Of a stretch of DNA of 31,579 nucleotides, positions 16,303 through 24,576 are shown piece by piece. The notes beneath the pieces were generated by a model, which was not told the origin of the DNA, ran no database searches, and saw nothing but the letters and a program-made list of their open reading frames with translations. Where the stretch lies: NCBI RefSeq assembly GCF_036504375.1, contig NZ_DASXVH010000009.1, forward strand, positions 1 to 31,579, written 5' to 3'. Numbering within the stretch: the stretch's first letter is position 1; the number at the start of each line of letters is the position of its first letter. The position numbers and the translations under genes are program-made. The DNA is from Novimethylophilus sp036504375 (GTDB taxonomy: Bacteria > Pseudomonadota > Gammaproteobacteria > Burkholderiales > Methylophilaceae).

Positions 16303-17186
16303 GCCACTCCACCGCCGCGACGCTGCGCATCCGCAAGCTGCCAAGCCCGGCACGGATCGGGGTCTATGCGTTTCTGATCTCTGCCGCCGCCTTCTTCGTG
16401 CTGCCGCTGTACATCATGCTGGTCACCTCAGTAAAGAGCATGGAGGAGATTCAACTCGGCAACATCTTTGCCCTGCCAATCAGCTTCACCATCGAGCCTT
16501 GGCGGGCGGCCTGGAGTTCGGCCTGCACCGGCGTCGCCTGCGAGGGCATCCGCGGCGGCTTCCTGAACTCGCTGGCCATTACCATCCCCAGCACCATCCT
16601 GCCTATCCTGTTCGGCGCGCTCAACGGTTATGCCCTGTCTTTCTGGCGTCCCCGCGGCGCCAACCTGCTGTTTGCCGTCCTCATGATGGGCGCCTTCATT
16701 CCCGTGCAGGTGATGATGTTTCCGCTGGTGCGCATCCTCGCCATGCTTGGCCTATTCAGCTCCTTGCCCGGCATCGTGCTGGTCCACCTGGTGTTCAGCA
16801 TGCCGGTAATGACATTGCTGTTCCGCAACTACTATGCTTCGATTCCGCAGGAGCTGTTCAAGGCGGCGCGCATCGATGGCGGTGGATTCCTGCGCATTTT
16901 CTTCCAGCTGATGCTGCCCATGTCGGTTCCCATCATCATCGTCGCCACCATCATGCAGGTGACCGGCGTCTGGAACGATTACATCCTGGGCCTGGTATTC
17001 GCCGGACGCGACAACCTGCCGATGACGGTGCAGCTCAATAACGTCATCAACACCACGACCGGGGTCAGGCTCTATAACGTCAACATGGCGGCGACCATCC
17101 TCACCTCGCTGGCGCCGCTGACGATCTATTTCATTTCCGGGCGCTGGTTCGTGCGCGGCATCGCCGCCGGCGCAGTCAAGGGGTAA
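16299..17186 (+). CDS. gtsC: Sugar ABC transporter permease (MalG/UgpE type, GtsC-like)
   Basis: This 295-aa inner-membrane permease is the second half of the importer pore. The frame is open upstream, but the ATG at 16299, overlapping the preceding stop by four bases and following GGGAGGGC, gives the normal N-terminus. Six helices are predicted. The EAA loop reads ELFKAARIDGGGFLRIFFQLMLP. A loop near residues 72-90 reads CTGVACEGIRGGFLNSLAI, as in the glucose-type permeases of this family. The protein ends in GRWFVRGIAAGAVKG, the usual MalG-like tail. The ATPase gene follows after two bases. Confidence 0.92.
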   Translation: MSHSTAATLRIRKLPSPARIGVYAFLISAAAFFVLPLYIMLVTSVKSMEEIQLGNIFALPISFTIEPWRAAWSSACTGVACEGIRGGFLNSLAITIPSTILPILFGALNGYALSFWRPRGANLLFAVLMMGAFIPVQVMMFPLVRILAMLGLFSSLPGIVLVHLVFSMPVMTLLFRNYYASIPQELFKAARIDGGGFLRIFFQLMLPMSVPIIIVATIMQVTGVWNDYILGLVFAGRDNLPMTVQLNNVINTTTGVRLYNVNMAATILTSLAPLTIYFISGRWFVRGIAAGAVKG

Positions 17187-17188
17187 CA

Positions 17189-18262
17189 ATGGCCAACGTC
17201 AGTATTCGCAATCTCAGCGTCAGTCTCGGCGACAACGAGATCATCAACAACCTGGATCTCGACGTGACTGAGGGCGAATTCCTGGTACTGCTCGGCCCCT
17301 CTGGCTGCGGCAAATCCACCCTGCTGCACAGCATTGCCGGCCTGAACGAGGTAGCTGACGGTACCATCGAGATCGGCGGACAGGACATGACCTGGGCCGA
17401 CCCGAGCCAGCGCAACATTGGCATGGTGTTCCAGTCATACGCCCTGTACCCCACCATGACGGTGGAACGTAACATGTCTTTCGCCCTGCGCATCAAGGGC
17501 ATGCCGGCTGCCGAAATCGAGCATCGGGTACGGCAGGCGGCGGAAATCCTGCACCTGGAACCGCTACTCAAACGCAAGCCCTCTCAGCTATCGGGCGGCC
17601 AGTGCCAGCGCGTCGCCATCGGTCGCGCTCTGGTACGCGAAGCCGGCGTATTCCTGTTCGACGAGCCACTCTCCAACCTCGACGCCAAGCTGCGTACCGA
17701 GCTGCGCCGCGAACTGAAGCTGCTGCACAAGCGCTTGCGCTCGACGATGATCTACGTGACGCATGACCAGGTCGATGCGATGACCCTGGCCAACCGCATC
17801 GTCGTCATGCGCAACGGCTGCATCCTGCAGATTGGCGCACCGAGCGAAGTCTATGAAAAACCCGAAAACCTGTTCGTTGCAGGATTTCTGGGCACGCCGG
17901 GCATGAATTTTATCAACGGCAAGCTGGCTGTAACTGCAGGAACCACGGCTTTCGTTGCAATGCCGCTCAACCTGGATCTGTCAGGTTATGCTTTCCGCCA
18001 GCCACCGACCGCAGGACGGGCCGTCACCCTCGGCATCCGCCCGGAGCACATCCGCATCGTGCCACAGGGCAGCCTGCAAGGCGTTATTTGCCTCGTCGAG
18101 CCGATGGGCAACCACCAGATCGTGTGGATTGATTGTTGCGGCAACATGATCTCCAGCATCGTCCACGGAGTGATCGAGTACCGTCCCGATCAGCCGGTAC
18201 GCTTCGATATCGACGGCTCCAAGGCCTCGCTCTTCGACCAGGCCGGGGAACAGCGACTCTAG
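17189..18262 (+). CDS. gtsD: Sugar ABC transporter ATP-binding protein (MalK/UgpC type, GtsD-like)
   Basis: This 357-aa ATPase drives the importer. It has Walker A GPSGCGKST (36-44), the Q-loop FQSYALYPTMTV, signature LSGGQ (134-138), Walker B VFLFDEP (154-160), a D-loop SNLDAKLR and the switch His in YVTHDQVDAMTL. After about residue 235 comes the MalK-type regulatory OB-fold domain, with GIRPEHIRI and VEPMGNHQIVWID. The domain layout and length match CUT1 ATPases, which can serve several sugar importers. It lies two bases after the second permease, and all catalytic motifs are intact. Confidence 0.94.
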   Translation: MANVSIRNLSVSLGDNEIINNLDLDVTEGEFLVLLGPSGCGKSTLLHSIAGLNEVADGTIEIGGQDMTWADPSQRNIGMVFQSYALYPTMTVERNMSFALRIKGMPAAEIEHRVRQAAEILHLEPLLKRKPSQLSGGQCQRVAIGRALVREAGVFLFDEPLSNLDAKLRTELRRELKLLHKRLRSTMIYVTHDQVDAMTLANRIVVMRNGCILQIGAPSEVYEKPENLFVAGFLGTPGMNFINGKLAVTAGTTAFVAMPLNLDLSGYAFRQPPTAGRAVTLGIRPEHIRIVPQGSLQGVICLVEPMGNHQIVWIDCCGNMISSIVHGVIEYRPDQPVRFDIDGSKASLFDQAGEQRL

Positions 18263-18276
18263 CTCTATCAGACCGC

Positions 18277-18921
18277 ATGAAGACTCGCCCTTTTCTTATC
18301 TTTGACCTCGATGGCACCATCAGCGATCCAGCCGTCGGGATTGAGCGCTCAATAAACTATGCCCTGCAACACTATGGGTATCCAACTATCTCTGAGAACG
18401 AAGTGCCTCAATTCATTGGACCACCATTGGATATTTCCTTTGGTGCAATCACTGGGAATTCAGCGCCGGAGCGCATAGCCAACCTGATGGCGAAATACCG
18501 AGAGCGCTATGCTGCAATCGGGTACTCCGAAAATACACTTTACGAAGGCATCCCTGAAGCCCTGAACGCCCTCGCCTCTGCCGGCGTACCTATCGGCCTA
18601 TGCACTTCAAAGCCCGTAAACTTTGCTGAGAACATTCTTCGCCTGTTTGGGCTACGAGAGCATTTTCACTTCCTCAACGGGGGCGGAATTGGGATTCACA
18701 AGAAGCAGCAACTTGCTGAATTGCTATCCAGCGGCAGCATTTGCGAAGCCTCTATCATGATCGGAGACCGTGCTGTCGACATTGAAGCCGCAAGAGCAAA
18801 TGGGCTGGGGGCAATTGGCGTTCTATGGGGCCATGGCTCCATAGAGGAACTGCAGACTGCAGGCCCAAACAAATTGCTAAAGAGTCCAAACCAACTCAAC
18901 GAGTTAAGGTATGTGGTCTAA
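18277..18921 (+). CDS. HAD-superfamily phosphatase (Gph/PGMB-like)
   Basis: This 214-aa cytoplasmic hydrolase has the HAD motifs FDLDGT (about 9-14, nucleophile Asp), a helical cap domain, CTSKP (motif II) and GDRAVDIEAARANG (motif IV with acidic residues). The cap type resembles phosphoglycolate phosphatases and 5'-nucleotidase-like enzymes. The substrate cannot be read from the sequence; a sugar phosphate is a fair guess from the context. The ATG at 18277 lies 14 nt after the ATPase stop but has no clear Shine-Dalgarno. Base composition is visibly less GC-rich than in the ABC genes, so it may have joined the operon separately. Confidence 0.85.
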   Translation: MKTRPFLIFDLDGTISDPAVGIERSINYALQHYGYPTISENEVPQFIGPPLDISFGAITGNSAPERIANLMAKYRERYAAIGYSENTLYEGIPEALNALASAGVPIGLCTSKPVNFAENILRLFGLREHFHFLNGGGIGIHKKQQLAELLSSGSICEASIMIGDRAVDIEAARANGLGAIGVLWGHGSIEELQTAGPNKLLKSPNQLNELRYVV

Positions 18922-19041
18922 CATTGCAGCCGAAAGAATTGCTGGAAAACCACGCCTCTTGTTTCCCTATGCGGTTTCGCCGCTCCGGCGGCCCCCCGCA
19001 ATACGTTTGAACTCGTATCTTAATAAAGAAAGGATCCCCTC

Positions 19042-20553
19042 ATGAGCAGCATCAGACGCATCGTGATTGTCGGCGGCGGCACCGCGGGCTGGATGACCGC
19101 AGCAGCGTTGGCCAAGACCTTGCATCGCGAATACTCGATCCGCCTGATCGAGTCCGACGAGATCGCCATCATCGGCGTGGGCGAAGCGACCATCCCGCCC
19201 ATTCGGGATTTCAACAAGGCACTGGGGATCGACGAGGACGATTTCCTCAGGAACACCCAGGGCACGTTCAAGCTGGGAATCGAGTTCGTCAACTGGCACC
19301 GGATGGGTGCCTCCTATATACATGCCTTCGGCCGGCTCGGACATGACCTCAAGGGCGTCCCCTTCGACCATTACTGGCTGCGTCAATATCTGGCCGGCAA
19401 GGCCTCCGCACTGGAAAAATACTCGATCAACGCCATGGCGTCGAGCCAAGCCAAATGCATGCGTGCGGTGACCGACATGCCCGGCTCCCCGATGGGCGAT
19501 ATCGCCCATGCGTTCCATTTTGATGCTTCGCTTTACGCACGTTATCTGCGCACCTACAGCGAGGCCCGCGGGGTGCAGCGGACGGAAGGCAAGATCGTTG
19601 GCGTAACACAACGTGAACCGGATGGCCACATTGACGAGTTGGTGCTTGAGAGTGGGGAGCGGATTAACGGTGACCTGTTTATAGATTGCTCCGGAATGCG
19701 CGGCCTGCTGATCGAGCAGACACTCAAGACCGGTTTTGAGGACTGGAGCCACTGGTTGCCTTGCGACCGGGCCATTGCCGTGCCCTGCGCGTCCACCATG
19801 CCGCCGCTGCCTTATACACGTTCAACGGCACACGACGCCGGCTGGCAATGGCGCATCCCGCTGCAACACCGGATAGGCAATGGGCATGTCTTCAGTAGCC
19901 AATTCATGAGCGAAGACGAAGCTGCCTCCATACTGCTCAGCAACCTTGATAGCGAACAGCTGGTGGAGACGAGAACTATACGCTACGTTACCGGCAAGCG
20001 GCGCAAACTGTGGAACCGGAACTGCATCGCGATCGGTCTCTCCAGCGGCTTTCTGGAGCCGCTGGAATCCACCAGCATCCACCTCATTCAGACCATGATC
20101 GCCCGCCTCATACGCTTCCTGCCCAATCACGGTTTCATCCGGGCCGATATCGACGAATTCAATGCCCAAGCCGAGTTCGAATACGAACGCATACGCGATT
20201 TCATTATCCTCCACTACAAGGCCACCGAGCGGAACGACACACCTTTCTGGCAATACTGCCAGAACATGTCGATCCCACCGACGCTGCAGAAAAAGATCGA
20301 TCTGTATCGCGGCAACGGCCGGATACTCCGGGAAAACAACGAGCTTTTCTCCGAGTACAGTTGGCTTCAGGTTCTGCACGGTCAAGGCATCCGCCCAAGC
20401 AGCTACTCACCTTTGGCCAACAACCTGCAAGAAGATGAATTGACCGACTTTTTAGATGGCGTTGAGAACATTATCGGGAAATGCATCGCCGTCATGCCGA
20501 CCCATGCCGAATTCATCGCAGCACATTGCTCGGCCAACAGCCAACCTGGATAG
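19042..20553 (+). CDS. Flavin-dependent tryptophan-halogenase-family protein
   Basis: This 503-aa protein belongs to the FAD-dependent halogenase family. It shows the Rossmann FAD site VIVGGGTAGWMTA (8-20), the conserved Lys77 in TFKLGIEF (equivalent to the active-site Lys of PrnA), the WxWxIP motif (WQWRIP, 268-273) and FLEPLESTSIHL with Glu342 (equivalent to the PrnA catalytic Glu). All of these residues are intact, so halogenation chemistry is possible. Members of this kind are repeatedly encoded beside TonB receptors and glycoside hydrolases in Xanthomonas, Caulobacter and Alteromonas relatives, where their substrate is unknown. The ATG follows AAAGAAAGGA. The GH30 gene begins 14 nt downstream, so the two share a transcript. 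Partner flavin reductase is not encoded nearby. Confidence 0.9.
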   Translation: MSSIRRIVIVGGGTAGWMTAAALAKTLHREYSIRLIESDEIAIIGVGEATIPPIRDFNKALGIDEDDFLRNTQGTFKLGIEFVNWHRMGASYIHAFGRLGHDLKGVPFDHYWLRQYLAGKASALEKYSINAMASSQAKCMRAVTDMPGSPMGDIAHAFHFDASLYARYLRTYSEARGVQRTEGKIVGVTQREPDGHIDELVLESGERINGDLFIDCSGMRGLLIEQTLKTGFEDWSHWLPCDRAIAVPCASTMPPLPYTRSTAHDAGWQWRIPLQHRIGNGHVFSSQFMSEDEAASILLSNLDSEQLVETRTIRYVTGKRRKLWNRNCIAIGLSSGFLEPLESTSIHLIQTMIARLIRFLPNHGFIRADIDEFNAQAEFEYERIRDFIILHYKATERNDTPFWQYCQNMSIPPTLQKKIDLYRGNGRILRENNELFSEYSWLQVLHGQGIRPSSYSPLANNLQEDELTDFLDGVENIIGKCIAVMPTHAEFIAAHCSANSQPG

Positions 20554-20567
20554 AAGGAATGCGAAAA

Positions 20568-22052
20568 ATGTCAAGACCTCGGCCTTATGCCATGTCATCG
20601 TGCCCAGTCTGGCTAACCATAATCTGCCTGCTGGCAACTTTTGTCATGACAGCCTGCGGGTCGCTGGCAGGTACATCGAGGCTAAGCCCTTCCACCAGCG
20701 GTAGTGGTCCGATGGTGCAAGTTTGGGTGACGACCACCGACCGCGCCAAGCTACTCTCGCGCGAAGCGGATGTTTCCTTCACTGACGCAGTCCCCCTGTC
20801 GGCCAACATCGACGTCGATCCGTCGGTAAGGCACCAGGAAATGGTCGGTTTTGGCGCAGCCATCACCGATGCCTCGGCGTGGCTGATACAAAACAGAATG
20901 AACGCGGACCAACGCGCAGCCCTGCTGCGAGAATTATTCGGTAGCACGCCCGGGCTTAGTCTCAGCTTCACCCGGCTGACCATCGGCGCCTCCGACTTCT
21001 CGCGCACCCATTACAGCTTCGACGACGTCCCAGTTGGTCAGACCGATCCGACCCTAGACCACTTCTCCATCGACGCCAACCGAGCCGAAGTGCTGCCGCT
21101 GGTCAAGAGCGCTCTGGCGCTCAACCCCAATCTTCACATTATGGCCTCGCCTTGGAGCGCGCCGGGATGGATGAAGACTACCGATAGCCTCATCAAGGGC
21201 AGCCTGCGTCCCGAGGCCTACGAAGCCTTCAGCGAGTACATGCTGCGCTACATCGAAGCCTATGCGGGAGAAGGCGTGCCGATCTATGCCATCACGCTGC
21301 AGAACGAACCGCACTTCGAACCGGCCGACTACCCTGGCATGCGTATTGAATCGGCAGCCCGTGCCCGCTTGGTCGGTCAGCACATCGGCCCACGCATGGC
21401 CCAACGTGGCTTGAGCACACGCATTCTGGACTGGGATCACAACTGGGACGAACCCAGTTCGCCCCTTACGGTACTCGCCGATGCCACGGCCAACGGCTAC
21501 ATCAGCGGCATAGCGTGGCACTGCTACGGCGGCGATGTAAACGCGCAAACAACGGTACACGATGTCCACCCGGACAAGGAAACCTACTTAACGGAATGTT
21601 CCGGTGGCGAATGGGAATCCATCAAGAATGACGGGCTGACCTGGCTCACCCGCAATCTGATCATCGGTTCCACACGCGGCTGGGCGAAGGGCGTGCTGTT
21701 CTGGAACCTGGCGCTGGACGAAAACCACGGTCCGCACCTCGGTGGCTGCAACGACTGCCGCGGTGTGGTTACCATCAATTCAACCAACGGCGCGGTTACT
21801 CGCAACGCCGAATACTACGCACTCGCCCACGCCAGCCGCTTCGTTCGCCCGGGCGCGCGCCGCATCGACTCCAGCACGATGGCAGGGCAACTGGATACGG
21901 TTGCCTTCCAGAATGCAGATGACAATTCACTGGTACTGATTGCCGCAAACTCGACCACGGAAAGTCGGTATTTCTCGGTTCGAGCCGCCGAACGGACCTT
22001 TCAATACACGTTGCCCGCGAAGAGCATCGCAACGTTCGTCTGGCAACCGTGA
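20568..22052 (+). CDS. Glycoside hydrolase family 30 (glucosylceramidase-like) lipoprotein
   Basis: This 494-aa exported glycosidase is probably active on beta-linked glucan. The ATG at 20568 has AAGGA nine bases upstream; starts at 20481 or 20559 fit the signal or spacing less well. A hydrophobic signal (VWLTIICLLATFVMTAC) ends in a lipobox-like Cys30. The (beta/alpha)8 domain shows VGFGAAITDASAW (93-105), the acid/base ITLQNEPHF (Glu247) and the nucleophile YLTECSGGEW (Glu343), followed by the beta-sandwich domain ending SIATFVWQP. Subfamilies 1 and 3 act on glucosyl or beta-1,6-glucan linkages. The subfamily is not decided here, but a glucose-releasing role fits glk and GH3. Confidence 0.92.
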   Translation: MSRPRPYAMSSCPVWLTIICLLATFVMTACGSLAGTSRLSPSTSGSGPMVQVWVTTTDRAKLLSREADVSFTDAVPLSANIDVDPSVRHQEMVGFGAAITDASAWLIQNRMNADQRAALLRELFGSTPGLSLSFTRLTIGASDFSRTHYSFDDVPVGQTDPTLDHFSIDANRAEVLPLVKSALALNPNLHIMASPWSAPGWMKTTDSLIKGSLRPEAYEAFSEYMLRYIEAYAGEGVPIYAITLQNEPHFEPADYPGMRIESAARARLVGQHIGPRMAQRGLSTRILDWDHNWDEPSSPLTVLADATANGYISGIAWHCYGGDVNAQTTVHDVHPDKETYLTECSGGEWESIKNDGLTWLTRNLIIGSTRGWAKGVLFWNLALDENHGPHLGGCNDCRGVVTINSTNGAVTRNAEYYALAHASRFVRPGARRIDSSTMAGQLDTVAFQNADDNSLVLIAANSTTESRYFSVRAAERTFQYTLPAKSIATFVWQP

Positions 22053-22216
22053 TCCATGACAGGTGGCAATCTGACCTCAGCGCTGGTATCGAGCGTGGGG
22101 TTTATGATGTGGAAAGAAGTGCCTATCTGTAATCGGACTTAACTATGACTCAAGTAATAATAAATGATGTTCACATACGCCAATTTCATCGCCGAGCATT
22201 GCGTCGCAGGTCAGTC

Positions 22217-23083
22217 ATGAGGCGTCACGGACGATTGAACCTGACGGGGTTGCTCGCGCTGATAATGTCGGTGTTGATGACCGCTTCGGCTGCGTTGGCC
22301 GGCGACCACGCGCCGATCAATGTGGCCACCTATAACCTGCGACTGAACACGCCCAACGATGGCCCCAATGTGTGGGGGCTGCGCAGGGAAGCGGTAAAGG
22401 CATTGATCCACTATCATGAGTTCGATCTGTTCGGTACCCAGGAAGCCCTGCCAGAGCAGATTAAGGATCTCGAAGCACTGTCTGAGTATACGCATGTAGA
22501 CGTTGGACGAGACGACGGCAAAAACGCCGGAGAACACTCGGCAATCTTTTACAGGAGCGCGCGCTTTGCCTTACTCACCCACGGCGACTTCTGGCTCAGC
22601 GAAACACCCGGCCTGCCTTCAAAGGGCTGGGACACACGCTGCTGCAACAGGCTGGCCACTTGGGTTCGCCTACAGGACAAAACCAATGGCAAGACGCTAT
22701 TGGCAGTGTCAGTACACTTCGACCACGAGGGAGAAGTGGCACGGCGCGAGTCAGCCAAGCTGTTGCTGCGCTGGCTGAAGAGCCAAGGGGCCGGCGATGC
22801 GGTCATCGCGCTTGGCGACTTCAACTCGACACCTGACACTGAGCAAATCCTGGCCATGAAGACTGCAATGCGCGACGCCAGAACCATTTCGGTCACACCA
22901 GCCTACGGCCCCTTGGCAACTTTCAACGACTTCAAGTTTGGCCTTGCACCGATCCAGCTCATCGACTACATCTTTCTCGGCCCCAATATCCGGGTATTGA
23001 AGTACGCAGTGCTAACTGACTCGGATGGACAGCGCTACCCTTCCGACCATTTCCCGGTGCTGGCGCGCATAGAGCTGGAATGA
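22217..23083 (+). CDS. Exported endonuclease/exonuclease/phosphatase-family protein
   Basis: This 288-aa protein of the DNase I-like metal-dependent phosphoesterase fold has ATYNLRLN (motif with Asn), GTQEA (metal-binding Glu), SVHFDH, ALGDFNS (catalytic Asp/Asn) and a final YPSDHFPVLARI (Asp-His). A signal peptide (LTGLLALIMSVLMTASAALA) places it outside the cytoplasm. The start at 22217 gives that signal directly; an ATG at 22145 would add a 24-residue basic extension and has no ribosome site. Members of this subgroup are common in sugar-polymer loci, although their substrate there (phosphodiester or phosphorylated sugar) is not known. The gene is the last one before the right-hand repeat. 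Confidence 0.88.
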   Translation: MRRHGRLNLTGLLALIMSVLMTASAALAGDHAPINVATYNLRLNTPNDGPNVWGLRREAVKALIHYHEFDLFGTQEALPEQIKDLEALSEYTHVDVGRDDGKNAGEHSAIFYRSARFALLTHGDFWLSETPGLPSKGWDTRCCNRLATWVRLQDKTNGKTLLAVSVHFDHEGEVARRESAKLLLRWLKSQGAGDAVIALGDFNSTPDTEQILAMKTAMRDARTISVTPAYGPLATFNDFKFGLAPIQLIDYIFLGPNIRVLKYAVLTDSDGQRYPSDHFPVLARIELE

Positions 23084-23112
23084 TCGTGAGCCAAGCCAGA
23101 AGCTTCCCTCCC

Positions 23113-23157
23113 AATTAAGTGACCCCCGCAAAGCCGGGGGTTTACCTCACTTAATTA
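23113..23157 (+). terminator. Palindromic repeat copy 2 / terminator at the right edge of the glucan locus
   Basis: The outer arms AATTAAGTGA (23113-23122) and TCACTTAATT (23147-23156) are perfect inverted repeats. They enclose a second stem, CCCCCG/CGGGGG (23123-23128, 23135-23140), followed by TTT. The structure lies 29 nt after the phosphoesterase stop and could end transcription from both sides. Bases 23128-23157 match 333-362 at 28 of 30 positions. Confidence 0.75.
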
Positions 23158-23345
23158 CATGCAGCCAAGTTCGCACACGCGAATGATGCAACAGCCTTTT
23201 TGTTCCATACCGTACGGAGGATGGCCTTGGAGCAGCGCTTTTAATCCGCCTGAGTCTCTAGATCCTATCCATTTGCGCTTTATCATATCGCGACGGCAGA
23301 GCATGCGTCTCTACCGCCATGATGTACACTTGAAAATGAGGCCAA

Positions 23346-23942
23346 TTGAAAAACTCTCTGATCTATCTGCCTGGCTTCAATTCCGGGCCGCAAAGTGAAA
23401 AATCGGCCCAATTGAAGCTGCAGTTCCCGCAATTGGCAGTCGCCAGCTATGACTCATGGAATCCCGACAACGGTTATCGACAGATAGACGCCCTGTTCCG
23501 TCCCGATCTGGACAAGAATCTCGTGCTGATCGGCTCTTCGCTCGGCGGATTCTGGGCTTACCAGTTCGCAAAGAAATACGGCCTGAAATGCGTGCTGCTG
23601 AATCCCTGCATGTCGCCGGAAATCACGCTCAAACCTTTTATCGGCGCGGTCGAGAATATGTACTCGAAGAAAAAAGGCGTTCTCAAACCGGAATACCTGC
23701 TGAGATATTCCGTTTATCGCTTTTCAGGGGGCGCGCAATGCACGGTGCTGCACGAGAAGGGCGACGAGCTGATCCCCTATCGCGAAAGCGTGGAAAATTT
23801 TGCCGGCCAAGCCAAACTGGTATTGCTGGAAGGCGGTAGCCATCGTTTTGTCAATGTTCAGCGCGCCATCGAAGAGATCAAGGCGTTGCAATCCGCCCCT
23901 ATCCGTCAGGCCATGAATCCAGGAGTGGCGGCGGATAAGTAA
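23346..23942 (+). CDS. YqiA/YcfP-family alpha/beta-hydrolase esterase
   Basis: This 198-aa cytoplasmic esterase-like protein has IYLPGFNSGPQSEKS at the N-terminus (oxyanion region), nucleophile GSSLGGFWA (Ser65), a likely catalytic Asp in HEKGDELIPY and His in EGGSHRFV. This is the pattern of the YqiA family, whose cellular substrate is unknown. The start appears to be TTG at 23346 with GAGG six bases upstream; no in-frame ATG would preserve the N-terminal beta strand. The 3' end overlaps the convergent DUF488 gene by 44 nt. It lies outside the repeat-bounded glucan locus. Confidence 0.85.
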   Translation: MKNSLIYLPGFNSGPQSEKSAQLKLQFPQLAVASYDSWNPDNGYRQIDALFRPDLDKNLVLIGSSLGGFWAYQFAKKYGLKCVLLNPCMSPEITLKPFIGAVENMYSKKKGVLKPEYLLRYSVYRFSGGAQCTVLHEKGDELIPYRESVENFAGQAKLVLLEGGSHRFVNVQRAIEEIKALQSAPIRQAMNPGVAADK

Positions 23943-24474
23943 TCACCGCACCCTCGACTTTGGCAAAAGATGTCAATGCATGTACTTCACGGCGCGTCCG
24001 GCTGGCGATTTCTTCCACCCGCACGCCATGCACCGTCAACGCATCGGCAATCAACGATCGATGGCAACGCCATGGCATGGCCTCGGCACACATCGTCGCC
24101 ACCCGCTCCCGCTTCGCCAGCTCGATCAGCTTAGCCAGATTCCCGGCGAAATCCGGCGTCTGCATGTAATCGGCATACCCGCGGAATGATTCATTGCGCC
24201 ATCCCGCATTCGGTGACGGCGAGCTGGTGTGCCGAAAACCTCCGAGGCCGGCCATATGGATATAGCGTATATCGGCGAGCTCCAGCGATGCTGCCAAAGC
24301 TTCGCGACTGAATTGGGGATTGTGACGGGAGCGCGGAACGGTACGCACGTCCATCAGGCAAGTTACCTCATGGGCCTTGAGCAGGCCGATAAACTCTTCA
24401 ATGGATCGCGTGGAATGTCCCACGGTCAACACAAGGAGTTGAGCTGGAAAATCACTCCCGCTTTTACTGATCAT
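23899..24474 (-). CDS. DUF488 family protein
   Basis: This 191-aa protein opens after the first residues with LTVGHSTRSIEEFIGLL and VTCLMDVRTVPRSRHNPQF, then GLGGFRHT, and continues with ATMCAEAMPWRCHRSLIAD. These are the defining segments of DUF488, a family of unknown function with conserved Arg and Cys/His residues. The ATG at 24474 was chosen over a TTG at 24498; neither has a good Shine-Dalgarno, so the N-terminus is uncertain. Its stop lies inside the end of the esterase gene on the other strand, so the two transcripts collide tail to tail. Confidence 0.88.
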   Translation of the reverse strand: MISKSGSDFPAQLLVLTVGHSTRSIEEFIGLLKAHEVTCLMDVRTVPRSRHNPQFSREALAASLELADIRYIHMAGLGGFRHTSSPSPNAGWRNESFRGYADYMQTPDFAGNLAKLIELAKRERVATMCAEAMPWRCHRSLIADALTVHGVRVEEIASRTRREVHALTSFAKVEGAVITYPPPLLDSWPDG

Positions 24475-24576
24475 AAAAATATAGTCCGCCCAAACCAATA
24501 ATCAAGCCATTTCCAGTCGGTTTTAATAGATCAGCGCAATGAGCATTCATTTCATACAAAGGAAATGTCGGGATTC

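Noticed and set aside
15178..16353. 391-codon open frame on the minus strand
   Set aside because: It is antisense to the small membrane gene and first permease, very rich in His, Gln and Gly, with no domain.
18971..18993. GC-rich hairpins before the halogenase gene as a terminator
   Set aside because: Stems are short (GCGG/CCGC and GCCG/CGGC), overlap each other and have no T-run, so a terminator is not supported.
18922..19041. Third copy of the LacI-type operator ahead of the halogenase
   Set aside because: Only loose resemblances (AATACGTTTG, TTGTTTCCC) were seen; neither is palindromic nor matches the 14-bp core.
23159..23398. 79-codon frame before the esterase gene
   Set aside because: No ribosome site, no homology recognised, and it overlaps the esterase start in another frame; probably untranslated leader.
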